Source of the DNA: Sphaerolaimus hirsutus
Lineage: Eukaryota > Nematoda > Chromadorea > Monhysterida > Sphaerolaimidae
NCBI GenBank assembly: GCA_964036195.1
Contig: OZ038459.1
Coordinates: 21,325,206-21,389,205, forward strand
Length of the DNA: 64,000 nucleotides
Direction of reading: 5' to 3'
Part shown: piece after piece, positions 1 through 11,587 of the stretch
Layout: every line of letters begins with the position of its first letter
Numbering within the stretch: position 1 is the stretch's first letter
Program-made: the position numbers and the translations under genes
Notes under the pieces: generated by a model
Database searches by the model: none
Told to the model about the DNA's origin: nothing
Seen by the model: the letters and a program-made list of their open reading frames with translations, nothing else

Positions 1-306
1 TGTGGGAGCACATTGGTTTGATATTATATACTACACTAGCATATCACGGCTTATTATTACATGGTAACATGAATAAATGGAAAATTTTACACTAAAAATG
101 CCCCAAAACCCATGAAAACACCACAAATGGTAATATGTATGAGAAATTGTGCACTTGTGAGCAAAAAAATGCAAAATACCTAGTGCAGGTCTACCAGAAA
201 TTTTGCCTTTTGATTTAAAAAAATTAAAATCAGTTTCCACCCTTTGATTTTTTTTTAAATCAGAATTTAAAAAAATCAGTTAAAAAAATCAAGTGCCAAC
301 CCTATA
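1..306. repeat. Truncated element of the 'TAGGGTTGGAAAAAA' family
   Basis: Ends ...aaaatcaagtgccaaccctat, the same end as copies at 15167-15829 and 27816-28246; the inside (agcacattggttt, atattatatacta, aaatgccccaaaacc) is similar to 15530-15730. Its other end lies before the window. Confidence 0.5.
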
Positions 307-493
307 CGCGACTACGCCTTTTCCTTTTAAAAATATTATTCTTTTATTGTGAATTAAGTATAGTAACCTGCTTGCTCGTTATCGACTAAGAAACAATTAA
401 TTTTGGATGCATACTTTGCGGTTCGCCGAGTATACAGACATTCATTAAAAAATAATCTGGAAATCGTAATTGCAATGACGCTATTTATCGCAG

Positions 494-596
494 GATTTAC
501 GCATTCGGCGTATTCAAGCGCGCCATTTTTGTGTCTGATATGGACATTCTGCGCAATGTGCTTATCAAGGACTTCAACAAGTTCACCGACAGAATG
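494..596 (+). CDS. P450 exon, beta-1 region (first exon in the window)
   Basis: Acceptor ttatcgcag before 494 and donor gtctgt after 596. Reads IYAFGVFKRAIFVSDMDI and then LIKDFNKFTDRM, matching the P450 stretch before the C-helix in which the protein passes from the substrate-side sheet to the B-helix (typical family text: G..PVLVVSDPELIKEILVKDF..F). It ends in phase 0, and the next exon at 1144 starts in phase 0. Confidence 0.85.
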
Positions 597-3500
597 GTCT
601 GTGATTAGTGGGACACAAAATTGTGAATGTCAAAAAGTGCAATAAAAAACTGCCTATTTTAAATGAAAGAAGTTAATACATTCAAAAGAATGAATATGAA
701 ATTGTGACACACTATGTGCACCTAATTGGCTCAAAATTGTATACCTTGTAATAAATAGGGTGTCAAAAAAATAATTTTACGGAAAACGGAAAGGTAGAAT
801 TTTTTCACTTGACGGAAAGCGGAAAGGTATAAAAGTTTCACTTGACGGTAAACGGAAAGGTTAAAATATTTTCTGCTGGAAAACGGAAAGGTAAAACAAA
901 TTTTCTGCTGGAAAACGGAAAGGTAAAACAAGATTTCTGCTGGAAAACGGAAAAGGTAGAAAATTTCCGGCTGCCGGAAAACAGAATAGTACAAAATTTT
1001 CAGTTGCCGGAAAACGGAAAGCGGAAAGGTAAAAAATTTTCCTGCGGAAAAACGAAAACGCAAATTTTACACCCTAGTCATAAGTCACTTATTGAGTTCA
1101 CTTTTTGCGTAATAAATCCAATACCAATACCACCTCTGTGCAGCACTCCGATGACATGCCTGCATTCAATAATGAAAGTAGAATGTTGTCAAAGTTTCTG
1201 GATATGGCACGCGGCCAACGCTGGAAGGACCGCAGGAGAACTGTTACTCCAGCATTTACTACTGGCAAAATAAAAATGGTAAGGATATTGGCACAGTTGT
1301 TGGAAGTACAAAAATATCGTCAAAGTACCTAAATATATGTAATAAAATAAAGTACACTACCATGTAACTTTTTTATAACTTTTGAGTGAAAGTGAATAAA
1401 TTATTGCAATTGTGGCAATTGGTTGCAACCAAATGAAAAAAAACGTTTTTGATAATTCTGACATTTGATATTCTTCAAATACAGTAATATTTGGCAATCC
1501 CATTGTACAGATGTCCACTTTCGTGCTTCGATGTATGAAGATTTTTGGTGAAATATTTGATGAATATGCTGAGGAATGCAAACCCTTGGATGTAAAACAG
1601 TGAGTGAATTTTAGAAGCTTTTTGTTTTCTTGTTTTTTGTTAGAAGCTTTTTGTTTTGTTATACCTTCTACAATTTTGATAAACAATATCATCACAGTCA
1701 CAGCCATCCAATTTTAAAGGCCAATAACTCTACCATTTCTGGGTAAATTTAGACTATTCAATACTTAAAATGATTAGGATCCATGGAATTTTATTTTTGG
1801 AATCATATTTATAAGTAATGTCCAAATTCCACACTACTGATTTGGCACAGTTATTGAACATGAAAATCAATTTTATTTGTCATGGTTTCATGTATAAAGA
1901 ATTCATTTAGCCAAAAATGTTTTTCAATATCTTTCTCCAGCTTCAAAAAAATCAAACAAACAAATAAACAAATCACCTGAAGATAAGTCACAACTGACAT
2001 CATGACATCATGAGTGGCTACAAAATGGCTAGAACCCCATGCACAAGTTTACCCAGTGCACAAGTAAATAGCAATATGCGGTGCCAATGTAGACCTAGTG
2101 CTTAGGTACAGCGCCCGTACTTGACCACAGGGTCTTCAGGGGTTCAGTATGGGGGGTTGGAGAGGGATTACTCCCCAAACGCTCCAGCTATCTACACATA
2201 CATTTTTCTCCCTTTTTCCTTCTAAAGCTTGAAAAACCCTGTAAATTGAACCCCTGCGAACCGCCCTCCAAAAACAACAAGTATACACATGATTAGTGAT
2301 GGAATGGAGCCATGAGGGCGCCACAAAGTACGCCGCACCATAGCGCCATTTTGTTACTTGTGCACCGGTACAGGGCCCTACAAAACATGTTCATTGCAAT
2401 TTCAGAGTGACAAGTGACTACACACTGGATGTGATCGCACTGGCCGCAATGGCCCAGGGGGCACTCCCAGACCCTGTAAAAGATCCTGTAAAGTGTCAAA
2501 TGTCATCATGCAAAGTGTAAAAGACCCTGTAAAGTGTCATGTGTCGTGTGAAAAGATAGAAATCGCATAAAAATAATAAAAAAAGAACGATACGGGACAT
2601 GGCAGCCGGCCAAAAGTTCGAATTTGTTCTATAAACGGGTTGAACATGGCTAAAGTATACTAAAAATACTAACGATCCAACTCCGACTTAAATTTTCCTT
2701 GGGATATCGTTCATTGATTTTATTTTGCGAATTTTGGCCGTCTGCCAAGTCGTCGTTCTTTTATTTTTATTTTTTATGCGATTTTTATCTTTTCGCATGA
2801 CACATGACACTTTACAGGGTCTTTTACATGACACATGACATTTTACAGGGTCCTTTACAGGGTCTGGGAGTGGCACCAGGACATCGACTGCCAGCGAGAC
2901 AAAAGTTCCACTTTCAGAAAATACTGCATAGAAATGATGGAATTGAGTTTCACGCAGCCAATGTTCTTATGCCAGAGTCGGTAACATTTCTATTTTGATA
3001 TGTGGTTTCAGCAACTAATTCCATTGCAATTCAAATAGGGTTCAAACGGGATCGACAAACTGTATCAAGATTCGTTTTTAAATTTTTTGGGATAAGGATC
3101 GGGATTGTGGTCTCAGAATTGGGATTTTTTTATTTTTGGGATCAGGATTAGGATCTTGGGATCGGGATTGAAACTTTGGACTAATTTCTGTTATTAATGG
3201 TTTTTCCCGAAAAACTTGAATGCCAGAGAAGTGGCATAAAGCGCACACTGGATCACATTTCTCACTACAAAAAAGTCATTTGGCAAATTTTTGCGGGATC
3301 AGGATCGGGATTAAAGAAATATTGTTTGGGATAAGGGTTAGGATTCAAAAATCTCCGGGATTGGGATCGGCTTTTCAAATTTTCAGGACTAGGATTAGAA
3401 TTAAGGCATCAGGATCACCATCGAAAAATCCCAGGAAAATTTTCAGGATTCAGAATCCTGTTTGAACCCAAACTTAAAATTAATTTCACTCCTCAAACTC

Positions 3501-6500
3501 AGTTCTCTTCCCACAAATCTACACATTCATCGAGAACAAATTGGGCAGACCATTGTGGTTTCGTGAAGGGGAGCAATTTTTTCGCAATGCAATCGGTGCA
3601 ATTATTGAACAGAGGAAAGCTGGCACCACTCTAGCTAAGGTGAAATACCGTATTTCCTCGAATTACCCCCCCGGGGGTTTATTTTTTCAGAGTGAAAATT
3701 TTGAGGTAAAAACGTAAAATGCAACAATAACCACCATTTATCAGTTTTTACAGCCTTATATAAGGATGTAGATGGTATTAACGATGTTCTAACGTAACAC
3801 AGTAAGTGTTTTGAACGTCTGTTATGCATTTCCCGGACCACAAATTCATAGTGCCCATTTTGAGGGGGGTATTTCGAGGGGGGGTATTTCGAGGAAAAAC
3901 GGTAATGTGCAATAATGACCCCACACACGCTAGTTGACATCGACACCAAATGTCAACTGGTTCCGTTCCTAATTCAAAGATTGCGTTTGAACGTCTTTCT
4001 TCCACTCGTCAGCAAGCTTTGAATCGGGATCGGCACCAGTTGACATTTGGTGTCGATGTCAACTAGCGTGTGTGGGGCCATTGGCCCTGCGCACACTAGT
4101 TTTCACACGGAATTTCGAAAACTGATAAATGAGTTTTGAACGCGTTTGAGTTTTCCACAATGAATCATTTTTAATCTCTGTCAACTGTATTTGACATTGT
4201 AGAAAACTCAAATGTGTTCTAAGATGATTTGCGAGTTTTCGAAATTTCGTGTGAAAACTAGTGTGCGCAGGCACATTGCTAAAAAAGTTGTTATGGGACA
4301 TCTCGGTTGTCCTTCTAATCTATCATCAGAATATGTAAAAATAAGGCAGATGTTACACATTTTATACCTAACAAAACAAAACATGTAATGTGAACAGGCA
4401 CTGGAGAAACGAATCGTTCTTAAAAACCAAAAAAATAAGTCCTCGGTGAAAAATAAGTGTAAAAAAGGTTACCGTATTACCTCGAAATACCCCCAGGGGA
4501 TTTATTATTTCGCCATCACAATTTCAGGGGGGGATTATTCGAGGGGGAGTTTATTCGAGGGGGAGTTTATTCGAGGGGGGTCTATTATTTCGCCAGAAAT
4601 TATCGGAAATTCCCCATACGCAGACGTAGAAAAATCGAACAATCACATAGATTTACATGTGTTTATAGGCATATATTACTGTATACCGTATATCCTCAAA
4701 TAAGACCCCCCCCCTTGAATAACTCCCCACCCTTGAATAACTCCCCCCTCAAAAACACTGACGAAAAAATAACTCCCTCCCTTGAATAACTCCCCACCCT
4801 TGAATAACTCCCCCCTCAAAAACTTTGACGAAAAAATAACTCCCCGGGGGACTTATTCGAGGATATACGGTATACACAAAAACCCTTCCATAACGTCACT
4901 TAATCATCAGTTTTAACGTGTGTTCTGCATTGTACAGATCACAAACTGCGGTATTTGTCATGTACGTTCACGTTACACTCAATTTTAGGGGGGGGGGGTA
5001 TTTCGAGTGGGGGGGGTTTATTTTTTTCCTCAGCCGAAATTTAGGGGGGGGGGGTATTTCGAGGGGGGGTTTATTCAAGGGGGGGGATAATTCGAGGTAA
5101 TACGGTATGCTATATTTATACCTAAGTGATGTTCTGTAGCCACTTCAAAAATTGAAGGCTCACATGATACATTTCATACCTAAGAAATGTGAAGTGCATT
5201 CAGGAATGTGTGCAGGTGGTGGAGCAAGTATTCACCCATTTAGCAACCCTAAAATATGCTAAATACAATCTCTGTTGAAAATGCTGAGCAGGTACTGTGC
5301 CATACAGTTACATTTCATGCTAAAAACAGCTGAAAAACCTATCACATGTCAGTACAATTCACATTAAACTATTATTCAAAATCACCATTTCCATTGAAGG
5401 CCAATCAAAAAGACTTCTTGCAAGTAGAGCTGGATCTTCTAGCTGAGAATGAGAATGAAATACCATCTGAAATAGATACGGAAATTGGTGAGCCACAAGA
5501 GGGTGCAAAAGTACAACTGAGCAGGGATGAAATAACAGCAGATTGTCTGCTTTTTCTCATAGCTGGCTTTGAGACCAGGTGCCAGTTCCGCAAATTGAGA
5601 AGTGAGAAGTAAAATGGCAAAAGCGAAGTGAAATGGCAAAAGCGAAGTAAAATGGCAAAAGTGAAGTGAAATTGCAAGTAAATTGGCAAAAGCGAAGTAA
5701 AAAAATAAAAAGTAAATTCTGTTTGCTTTTTGCCATTTTACTTCTCAATTCACTTATCTTTTGTCATTTCATTTTGCATTTTCCATTTTACTTCTCACTT
5801 TGCAATTTGCGGAAATGGCCCCAGCTCCACAACTTTGCAATATATACTCTATTTGTTGGCACATAATAAAGAGGTGCAGAATAAGTGTCAACAAGAGGCA
5901 GACCAAGTTTTGGATAATGAGGTTAGACCCCAGGGGTTTTGTAGATTTCAACCCCTGCGGTGGTTCATATAGATAGTAAATCACTCCTCCAGTCCAGAGG
6001 GATAGATTTGGGGCGGTGTTGAGGGGGGGGGGGGTCTGGGGGCGGTTTGGGGGGAGGGCGGTTACGGGGTTCCAATATACAGGCAAAATTACAAAATCAC
6101 AAAAATTATACGGAAAAATTGCACAAAGTAGTTAAAAATAGGTAAAAATAGGTACATAAGCATATAAAGTACACAAAATAGCTGAAAATAGTCAATAAAA
6201 CACATGAACTTGTGATTTTGAAGGTGAAAAACTATAAAAAGTATAAAAAGTATAAAAAGTATAAAACTATAAAAAGTATAAAACTAAAAAGGTATGAAAA
6301 GTGGCGATTTTGAGTGAAAATTGGGGCAAAATATATAAAAAAATCACTCCAAAAAGGCTGAACGCTGGACGACGTGGGGGGGGGGGGGTTCAGGGGATAG
6401 TGTAGACAAAAATGTGTGTGTGTGGCATTCTCACAAAAATATCAAAGCTTCAAAAAACTTTGACCGACACTGAGATTTGAGATTATTTGTCAAGGAAACC

Positions 6501-9419
6501 GTTTACAATGTCACACATATCCTTCATTTGAAACATGAAAAACATTATTTAAAAAACAAAGAACTTTACAGGAACTGTCATATGCGGCAATTGGCAAAAT
6601 GCCATACATTGAAGCTACTCTGAGTGAGACTCTGCGCCTGTACCCACCAGCGCCAAGGTATAACTTTTTGCTGTACAAATCAATAATCATAATGTTATAA
6701 TTACTAATAAATTATAATGATAATTATGGCCCTACACAAACTAGTTAACAACGACATCAAATGACGAACTGGTTCCGACCCCAATTCAAAGCTTGCTGGG
6801 GAGTAACACTGACGAGTAGCAAAATATTTTTTTCAGCACTGCAGCTTCTATGTAACATAATTCAACACTTGGCTGCGGGTAAACACTAGAGCTTTGAATT
6901 GGGATCGGAACCAGTTGACATTTACTGTCGTGTGTTTTTTGCAGTGACGTTTGTGTCGGGCCAAAGAATTTCAATAATTTTTTTGCAGGACATTCCGCGT
7001 GATAACAGAAGACGCAGAATACAATGGTATCAAATTCCGCAAAGGTGACAGCGTGGTGATTCCAATGTGGTATTTTCACCACAATGAGAATTACTTCCCA
7101 GATCCATACAAATTTGAACCGGAAAGGTATGCAGCATTCAGGCGCTTTATTGTACATTTCTGGACTAATCCAGAGTTGTTTAAAGTACTGAACTTTTTCA
7201 AAGTATACGTAAACGTAAAGTATTCTTTTTTTACTCACCCCTGAGTACAGAAAACGAAACGTAACTTTTTTACGTTTACTTATGAGTAAACGTGAGGAAA
7301 CGTAATTTTTCATACGGAAATCATAATCGTGAGTATTTTTTAAAGAAATTTCACCCAAATTGTCAGTCAAAATCTCAAATATTCGCACCGTTTGCCTATC
7401 TTCTGCAAATTTTGGCTACCGTATTTCCTCGAAATACCCCCCTCAAAATGGACACTATGAACTTATAAACCCCCCCCCCCTCGAAATACCCCCCCCCAAA
7501 TTTAGTGTATAGAGAACGTAAATGACAAAGGCTGCGGTTTATCATACGGGCAATGCAGAACACACGTTAAAAACGATGACTCTGTTATGTTAGAACAGTG
7601 TTTGTACATCTACACACTTATAAATGTCTTTAGAGTCTTCTAAATGGCGATTTTTGTTGCGTTTTTCGACGTCTGCGTACGTTTCAGACGACATTTTAGT
7701 ACTGGGATTTCAAAAAATTTCTGGCGAAATAATGACCCCCCCCCCCTCAAAATTCTCACTCTGAAAAAATAAACCCCCCGGGGGTATTTCGAGGAAATAC
7801 GGTATTTATGTGCTCTCTTCACCATTTTCAACGATTTTCCGCAATCTTTGGCGTAGTCTCTCTATTTTTCATTTAAAAGGCTAGACAAAACACTATCTGA
7901 AATACGTTTTCTGTACTCAAGTACTTTCAAAAAGTATACGTAAATGCGAGTACCGGTAATTTTTCCAGGGAAACGTACACCTATTTACTCAGTACTCGAG
8001 TATACACATTTTTCGGGTAAACGTAAATACCTTTTAACAACTATGGACTCATATAGTATGGCGTAAGGCAGACAATCGCAAAGAAACAAGCCAGCTGATA
8101 AAACATTTTCCATGAGGGGGTCAAGATTGGGGGTATACTTTTTCGTAATACGGGGATGGTAGGCAAAATCGTCACCTCGCAATTGAGATAAATCTAGCTG
8201 AGCGGCACCCGGGAAATATAGATAGACAGTTGGAGAATTTAGAGTGGGAGCTCGATTGGAAAACCCTGGTATTTTCAAACTACCGTATTACCTCGAATTA
8301 CCCCCACCCCTCAAAATGGGCTGGGGAAATAATGAACCCCCCCCCCCCTCCCGACTGATATTTATTACCGCTAATTTGCATCACAGCTACACATAGACTA
8401 CCTAGGTTGTGTAGCTGTGTACATATTTATGTTCAAATATATCCTGTTTGTATGCAGTTATTACCTGTTTTGGGTACGTAAATGCCTACTATTTACTACG
8501 ATCCTTACGAAATTTTCTGACGAAATAATAACCCCCCCTCGAATTAACCCCCCTCAAAATTTGCTAGCGAAATAATAAACCCCCATGGGGGTATTTCGAG
8601 GTAATACGGTGTTCTACAATACGACCCCACTACAAAAAATATAGAAAAATCGGTTCGAATTACAGATTCCTGCCAGAGAACCGCGGTTCGATCGACCCGA
8701 TGACATACATGCCATTTGGCGCCGGGCCAAGAAATTGCATTGGCATGCGATTTGCACAGATGCAGATCCGCATGACAATGGCCTCTCTCATGCACAAGTA
8801 CAACTTTGACCCGCTCCCTGACACACCGGTTGGCATTTTTAAACTAAATTTTTTTAAACAAGTTTCAAAACACAGCGCCCAGTGCCAGAGGGAAATGGCG
8901 CTATTTGTTACACTGAAATAATGCCATTTTGAAGGGCACCACACCCGGAAATAATGTCTTGATAAAAATTAAAGGCACCACAAGAAAATAGCACCGGTAG
9001 CGGCACCATTGTCGCTGCACACTAGTTCACTACTAAATCAGCCTTGTCAACTATCACCTCCCCATCGACTGTAGTTGACAAATACTTCAAAGTTACTTAA
9101 GACTTCACTTTACTTAATTTTTGTCATACTGCCAGCAAACTAGTGCATGCAGCACTCAAAAACAAGGTGTAAATAACCACTGGTTGGGGAGACTCTTTAC
9201 GGCATGTCTTACCCGCTGAGACACGTATGTGTAGTCGCTGAAAGATCAAAACAAATAAACAAACAATGTACAAACCAAATACCACAGAGAAAAACTCCGC
9301 ATACCTCCCTGGCAACTGCACAGGCACCATGTGATCTGAAGTTTGACGGGTCGAACATGTTCACGTTGCGCATCAAAGGCAAGCCCATCGAGCTGTCCAT
9401 CACAAAGAGGATCAAGTGA
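494..9419 (+). CDS. Cytochrome P450, clan 3 (CYP3-like), 5'-partial multi-exon gene
   Basis: Haem-thiolate monooxygenase expected on the endoplasmic reticulum membrane; substrate unknown. Exons read by phase: 494-596, 1144-1278, 1511-1599, 2406-2457 plus 2880-2976 (split by an element), 3503-3639, 5400-5578, 5825-5921, 6572-6657, 6989-7126, 8666-8828, 9324-9419 (stop TGA). About 457 codons, against about 500 for the family, so only the N-terminal membrane anchor is missing; it must lie before the window. Diagnostic motifs in order: WKDRRR (C-helix) and TPAFTTGKIKM in exon 2, YTLDVI (E-helix), I-helix AGFETSS across 5578/5825, ETLRLYPPAPR (ExxR, K-helix) in 6572-6657, FEPERFLPEN across 7126/8666, and the haem loop FGAGPRNCIG with its cysteine in 8666-8828. 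The WKDRRR to TPAFTTGK block points to clan 3. Weak points are the donor near 2976 and the element at 2458; if neither is spliced cleanly this copy is a pseudogene. Confidence 0.9.
754..1070 (+). repeat. Tandem-like array of GGAAAACGGAAAGGTA units in a P450 intron
   Basis: About ten copies of a 30-33 base unit built on ctggaaaacggaaaggtaaa, varying in length. It makes spurious frames on both strands. Confidence 0.7.
2458..2879. repeat. GTAAAATGTC-family palindromic element splitting the P450 E-helix exon
   Basis: Ends are ggcactcccagaccctgtaa on the left and cagggtctgggagtggcacc on the right, near-perfect inverted repeats; inner copies of the cctgtaaagtgtcatgtgtc type are also inverted. CAG is present on both sides (2455-2457 and 2877-2879). 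Removing exactly 2458-2879 restores an unbroken P450 reading frame (MAQ joined to DIDCQRDKS). The left end begins GGGG, where sister elements begin GTGC, so the expected donor GT is absent. The nearest in-phase GT is inside the element (cctgtaaaag, near 2476) and would add six residues. Confidence 0.75.
3036..3470. repeat. Diverged copy of the ATCCCG palindromic element
   Basis: Ends tagggttcaaacgggat and cctgtttgaaccca match the copies at 14015-14504 and 42191-42756, but the inner hexamers have decayed to ggatcgggatt, ggatcaggatt and similar. Confidence 0.65.
3646..3903. repeat. CCGTATTTCCTCGAA-family palindrome
   Basis: Left end taccgtatttcctcgaatta followed by a C run; right end gtatttcgaggaaaaacggt preceded by G runs. 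It lies just downstream of a P450 donor. Confidence 0.75.
3915..4082. repeat. CACACTAGTT-superfamily palindrome, subfamily with GTTGACATCGACACC
   Basis: Ends accccacacacgctagttga and gtgtgtggggcca-ttgg are inverted; inner arms agttgacatcgacaccaa and gttgacatttggtgtcgatg pair. Confidence 0.75.
4083..4274. repeat. CACACTAGTT-superfamily palindrome, subfamily with TTTTCACACGG
   Basis: Ends gcgcacactagttttcacac and gtgaaaactagtgtgcgcag are inverted, inner arms gttttgaacgcgtttgagtt and aaactcaaatgtgttctaag. It abuts the preceding element almost base to base. Sister copies: 49858-50053 and 55620-55864. Confidence 0.8.
4470..5108. repeat. Cluster of three CCGTATTTCCTCGAA-family units
   Basis: Successive blocks run ccgtattacctcgaaatacc (4473) to 4690, ccgtatatcctcaaataaga (4684) to ggatatacggtat (4873), and tttcgag plus G runs to ggtaatacggtat (5107). 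The middle block has tandem ataactcccccttgaa units. Sits in the intron before 5400. Confidence 0.65.
5579..5824 (+). repeat. Intron made of one palindromic element (introner-like)
   Basis: The 246-nt intron between the two halves of the P450 I-helix is an inverted repeat from splice site to splice site. It starts gtgccagttccgcaaattg and ends caatttgcggaaatggcc plus CCAG; the inner arms repeat agtgaagtaaaatggcaaaa in opposite orientations. The exon context is CAG before the element and CAG at its end, consistent with a 3-bp target duplication that supplies the acceptor AG. Its outer bases match the GGTGCCAGTCCC ends of the GTAAAATGTC repeat family elsewhere in the window. Confidence 0.8.
5996..6400. 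repeat. G-run and 'tataaaaag' low-complexity block in a P450 intron
   Basis: G runs at 6020-6060 and 6377-6390 flank short tandem copies of aaactataaaaagtataaaa. Related 'ccagatagatag' text with G runs recurs at 22640-22790, 33995-34165, 59035-59120 and 61890-62020. Confidence 0.5.
6724..6963. repeat. CACACTAGTT-superfamily palindrome in a P450 intron
   Basis: Left end tggccctacacaaactagtt, right end gtgacgtttgtgtcgggcca; inner arms caattcaaagcttgct and gagctttgaattgggatcgg pair. Confidence 0.7.
7170..8045. repeat. Nested foldback in a P450 intron
   Basis: The outer arms are gagttgtttaaagtact, with repeated gtatacgtaaacgtaaag, and their inverse ending ccttttaacaact. A complete CCGTATTTCCTCGAA-family element sits inside it at about 7421-7803. 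The same outer family occurs at 38034-38950, also with an inner element of that kind. Confidence 0.7.
8281..8613. repeat. CCGTATTTCCTCGAA-family palindrome
   Basis: Left end accgtattacctcgaatta with C runs, right end gtatttcgaggtaatacggt. It lies about 50 bases before the acceptor of the haem exon. Confidence 0.75.
8666..8828 (+). CDS. P450 haem-binding exon
   Basis: This exon carries FGAGPRNCIG, which satisfies FxxGxRxCxG; the cysteine is the axial haem ligand. The motif is intact, with no stop or frameshift. Acceptor is ttacag and donor is gttggc, one of several GTTGG donors in the window. The downstream L-helix text MRFAQMQIRMTMASL is normal for the family. Confidence 0.92.
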
Positions 9420-9535
9420 CCACTGGTCACTCCAAGCCGATGGTAGCTAGCTCTGTGCAGAAAAGTGGCCACGATATTTAAAAGAATATTTTCTGAGATT
9501 TTTTTGCCATCGTTACTACCAACTGGATTTTGTTG

Positions 9536-9541
9536 AATAAA
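9536..9541 (+). terminator. Poly(A) signal of the P450 gene
   Basis: AATAAA lies 116 bases after the P450 stop codon, in the same strand, as expected for a 3' end signal. Confidence 0.55.
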
Positions 9542-10765
9542 TAGATAAATTTAGCATACCTAGGTATATATTCTTAGGGGGATATGGCAATTGGCTTTTG
9601 CTGTGATTGAACACTTGCAATATCGGTACCAAATGGTACCGGCCCTGCCGAGTCAAGTTAGACAAATTTAAAAAAATAAAACTATACCAAAATTTCCACT
9701 GTCAAATTTCACTTGGAAACTGTCAAATTTATGATTGGGCTCATTTGATAGTACTAGTATGTAAAAAGATCCAAAACTTTAGTTAGGTTCGGGTCGGTTC
9801 GGGGTCCCAACCTTAACATGCGGTCCGTCAAGTATACCCATGACACTTTACAGGGTCTGGGAGTGTCCCCAGGGGACGATCCCGCCACCCTGTAAGTGTA
9901 CCCGTCACCAGTGATGAGAGATTTTCCTGGCGAGTGGGCTTTTTCTCCGAATTGAATCTGACCACAGAAAGTACCACAGATTTGAGCCATCTATATAGGT
10001 ACTCGAAAAAAAAAAACATTAGCGCGCGGTGTGAATCTAATTTTCTACACCGTTACACATATACACAGGTATGTATGTAGTGGCATCATAAATATTATAT
10101 TTTTAAACATTAGTGACCTGATTTTACCCTAAATTCATTCCATTTCAACGACAAATTCAGGAAATCGGGAAAAAAATGTTAACGTAGTATCTGCGTGATA
10201 AGCCTATATGATTATAATCTGCGAACATATTACACAATCCCATAAGAAACACTGGCCCGTAACAAAAAAATCAAAAGTGCAAGCTTAACGCAATTTGTAC
10301 GTCAACGGACTTTTCACCATAAATCTTACGAAATGAATGTTGGCTCTGAGCCAAAAAGAAATAAATACGTAGATTGTTCTTTCATTAAAAAATTTGAACT
10401 GAATAAAATCAACCATGAACTCTAAAATCAACGTATCCGTCCGTTCGAATTCAATTTAAGACATAAATTTTAAGTAATCGAACCTAAGTGGATCAAAATT
10501 ACACAGTTAAAAGTCCGCCGACTTTTACGAACGAAAATATTGAAAAATCGAATCGATATGACCATTAAACATACCTAATAAATACAATCGACGAATTTTT
10601 TACAAATATTAATACTGGAAATAAATAGACCGTTTTATCAATTACTGGTATCTTATATTTACACACACATTTAACAACTGGGTTAATCACACAGCGAATT
10701 TGAGCACACAAAGAACCGTGTCAATATACAGAAACTACCGAAGAACGAAATTGGCACACTCAATA

Positions 10766-11083
10766 CCGTATTTGCTCGAATAATTCCCCTGGGGAATTAT
10801 TTTTCGTCGGACATTTTCGAGGGGGGCTATTAAACAGGTGGAATTATTCAAGGGGAGAAATTATTCATGAATTACTATGTCATCAAAACCTTCAGTCATG
10901 TTTCTATAAACTGATTGCATGAAAATTTAATGATATGTGCTCTATTAACAAAATAGCATGCACTGTTTGTTCAAATTGGACACAACAAATTTATCATATG
11001 ACTCAAGGGGGAATTATTCGGGGGGAGGGATTATTTTCTTCCGTTTACGTCTAACATGGGAGAAATATTCGAGAAAATACGGT
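10766..11083. repeat. CCGTATTTCCTCGAA-family palindrome, variant
   Basis: Left end ataccgtatttgctcgaata, right end attcgagaaaatacggtaga; G-rich arms face each other around an AT-rich centre. Confidence 0.7.
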
Positions 11084-11206
11084 AGATAAAAATCAACCAG
11101 ACTCGTATGTCCCTCATCGGGCTGGAACGATATGACCACAGTATCGAACATACAATATCTACAGCCTCCATTGAAATTGAATTGCATCTCGATGATCGAG
11201 AAAAGC

Positions 11207-11587
11207 CCCACCCACACACACTGGATGTCAACTGTTTCGGTGTCAACTCGATTCTACGACACTGCAGGACAACTGTTAAGGTCACATGCGGCAATGTCGA
11301 AGAGGAATTAATATTGCCATGTGCATTTAAATACGGTTTCGCAACCCATAAACGAAAAAATTATGAAAAACAGTCAGCCCAGTTGACCTACGGATGTCAA
11401 CTGGGCCATCTATTTTTCAAAAATAATTTTTTGTTCATGGGCTGAGAAGCCATGTTCAAAATGCACATGGCAATATTAATTCCTCTTCCACATTGCCGCA
11501 AGTGCCCTTGTAAATTCTACTGCTACATAAATTCAACCATAATCGAGTTGACAGCGAAACAGTTGACATCGAGTGTGCGTGGCGCCA
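11207..11587. repeat. CACACACTGGATGTCAACTG palindrome
   Basis: Ends cacacactggatgtcaactg and agttgacatcgagtgtgcgt are inverted; inner arms gtcgaagaggaattaatatt and aatattaattcctcttccac match. A sister copy is at 29010-29385. Open frames here are by-products of the arms. Confidence 0.8.

Noticed and set aside
731-1063. 110-codon minus-strand frame with FRQ/FPLSVF repeats
   Set aside because: Translation of the GGAAAACGGAAAGGTA array inside a P450 intron; no family text.
8641-8670. tRNA-like ggttcgaatt motif
   Set aside because: A lone T-loop-like string with no acceptor, D or anticodon arms around it; it overlaps the acceptor region of the P450 haem exon.
11107-11445. 112-codon plus-strand frame
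   Set aside because: Lies wholly within the arms of the CACACTGGATGTCAACTG palindrome; the sister copy at 29010 does not keep the frame.
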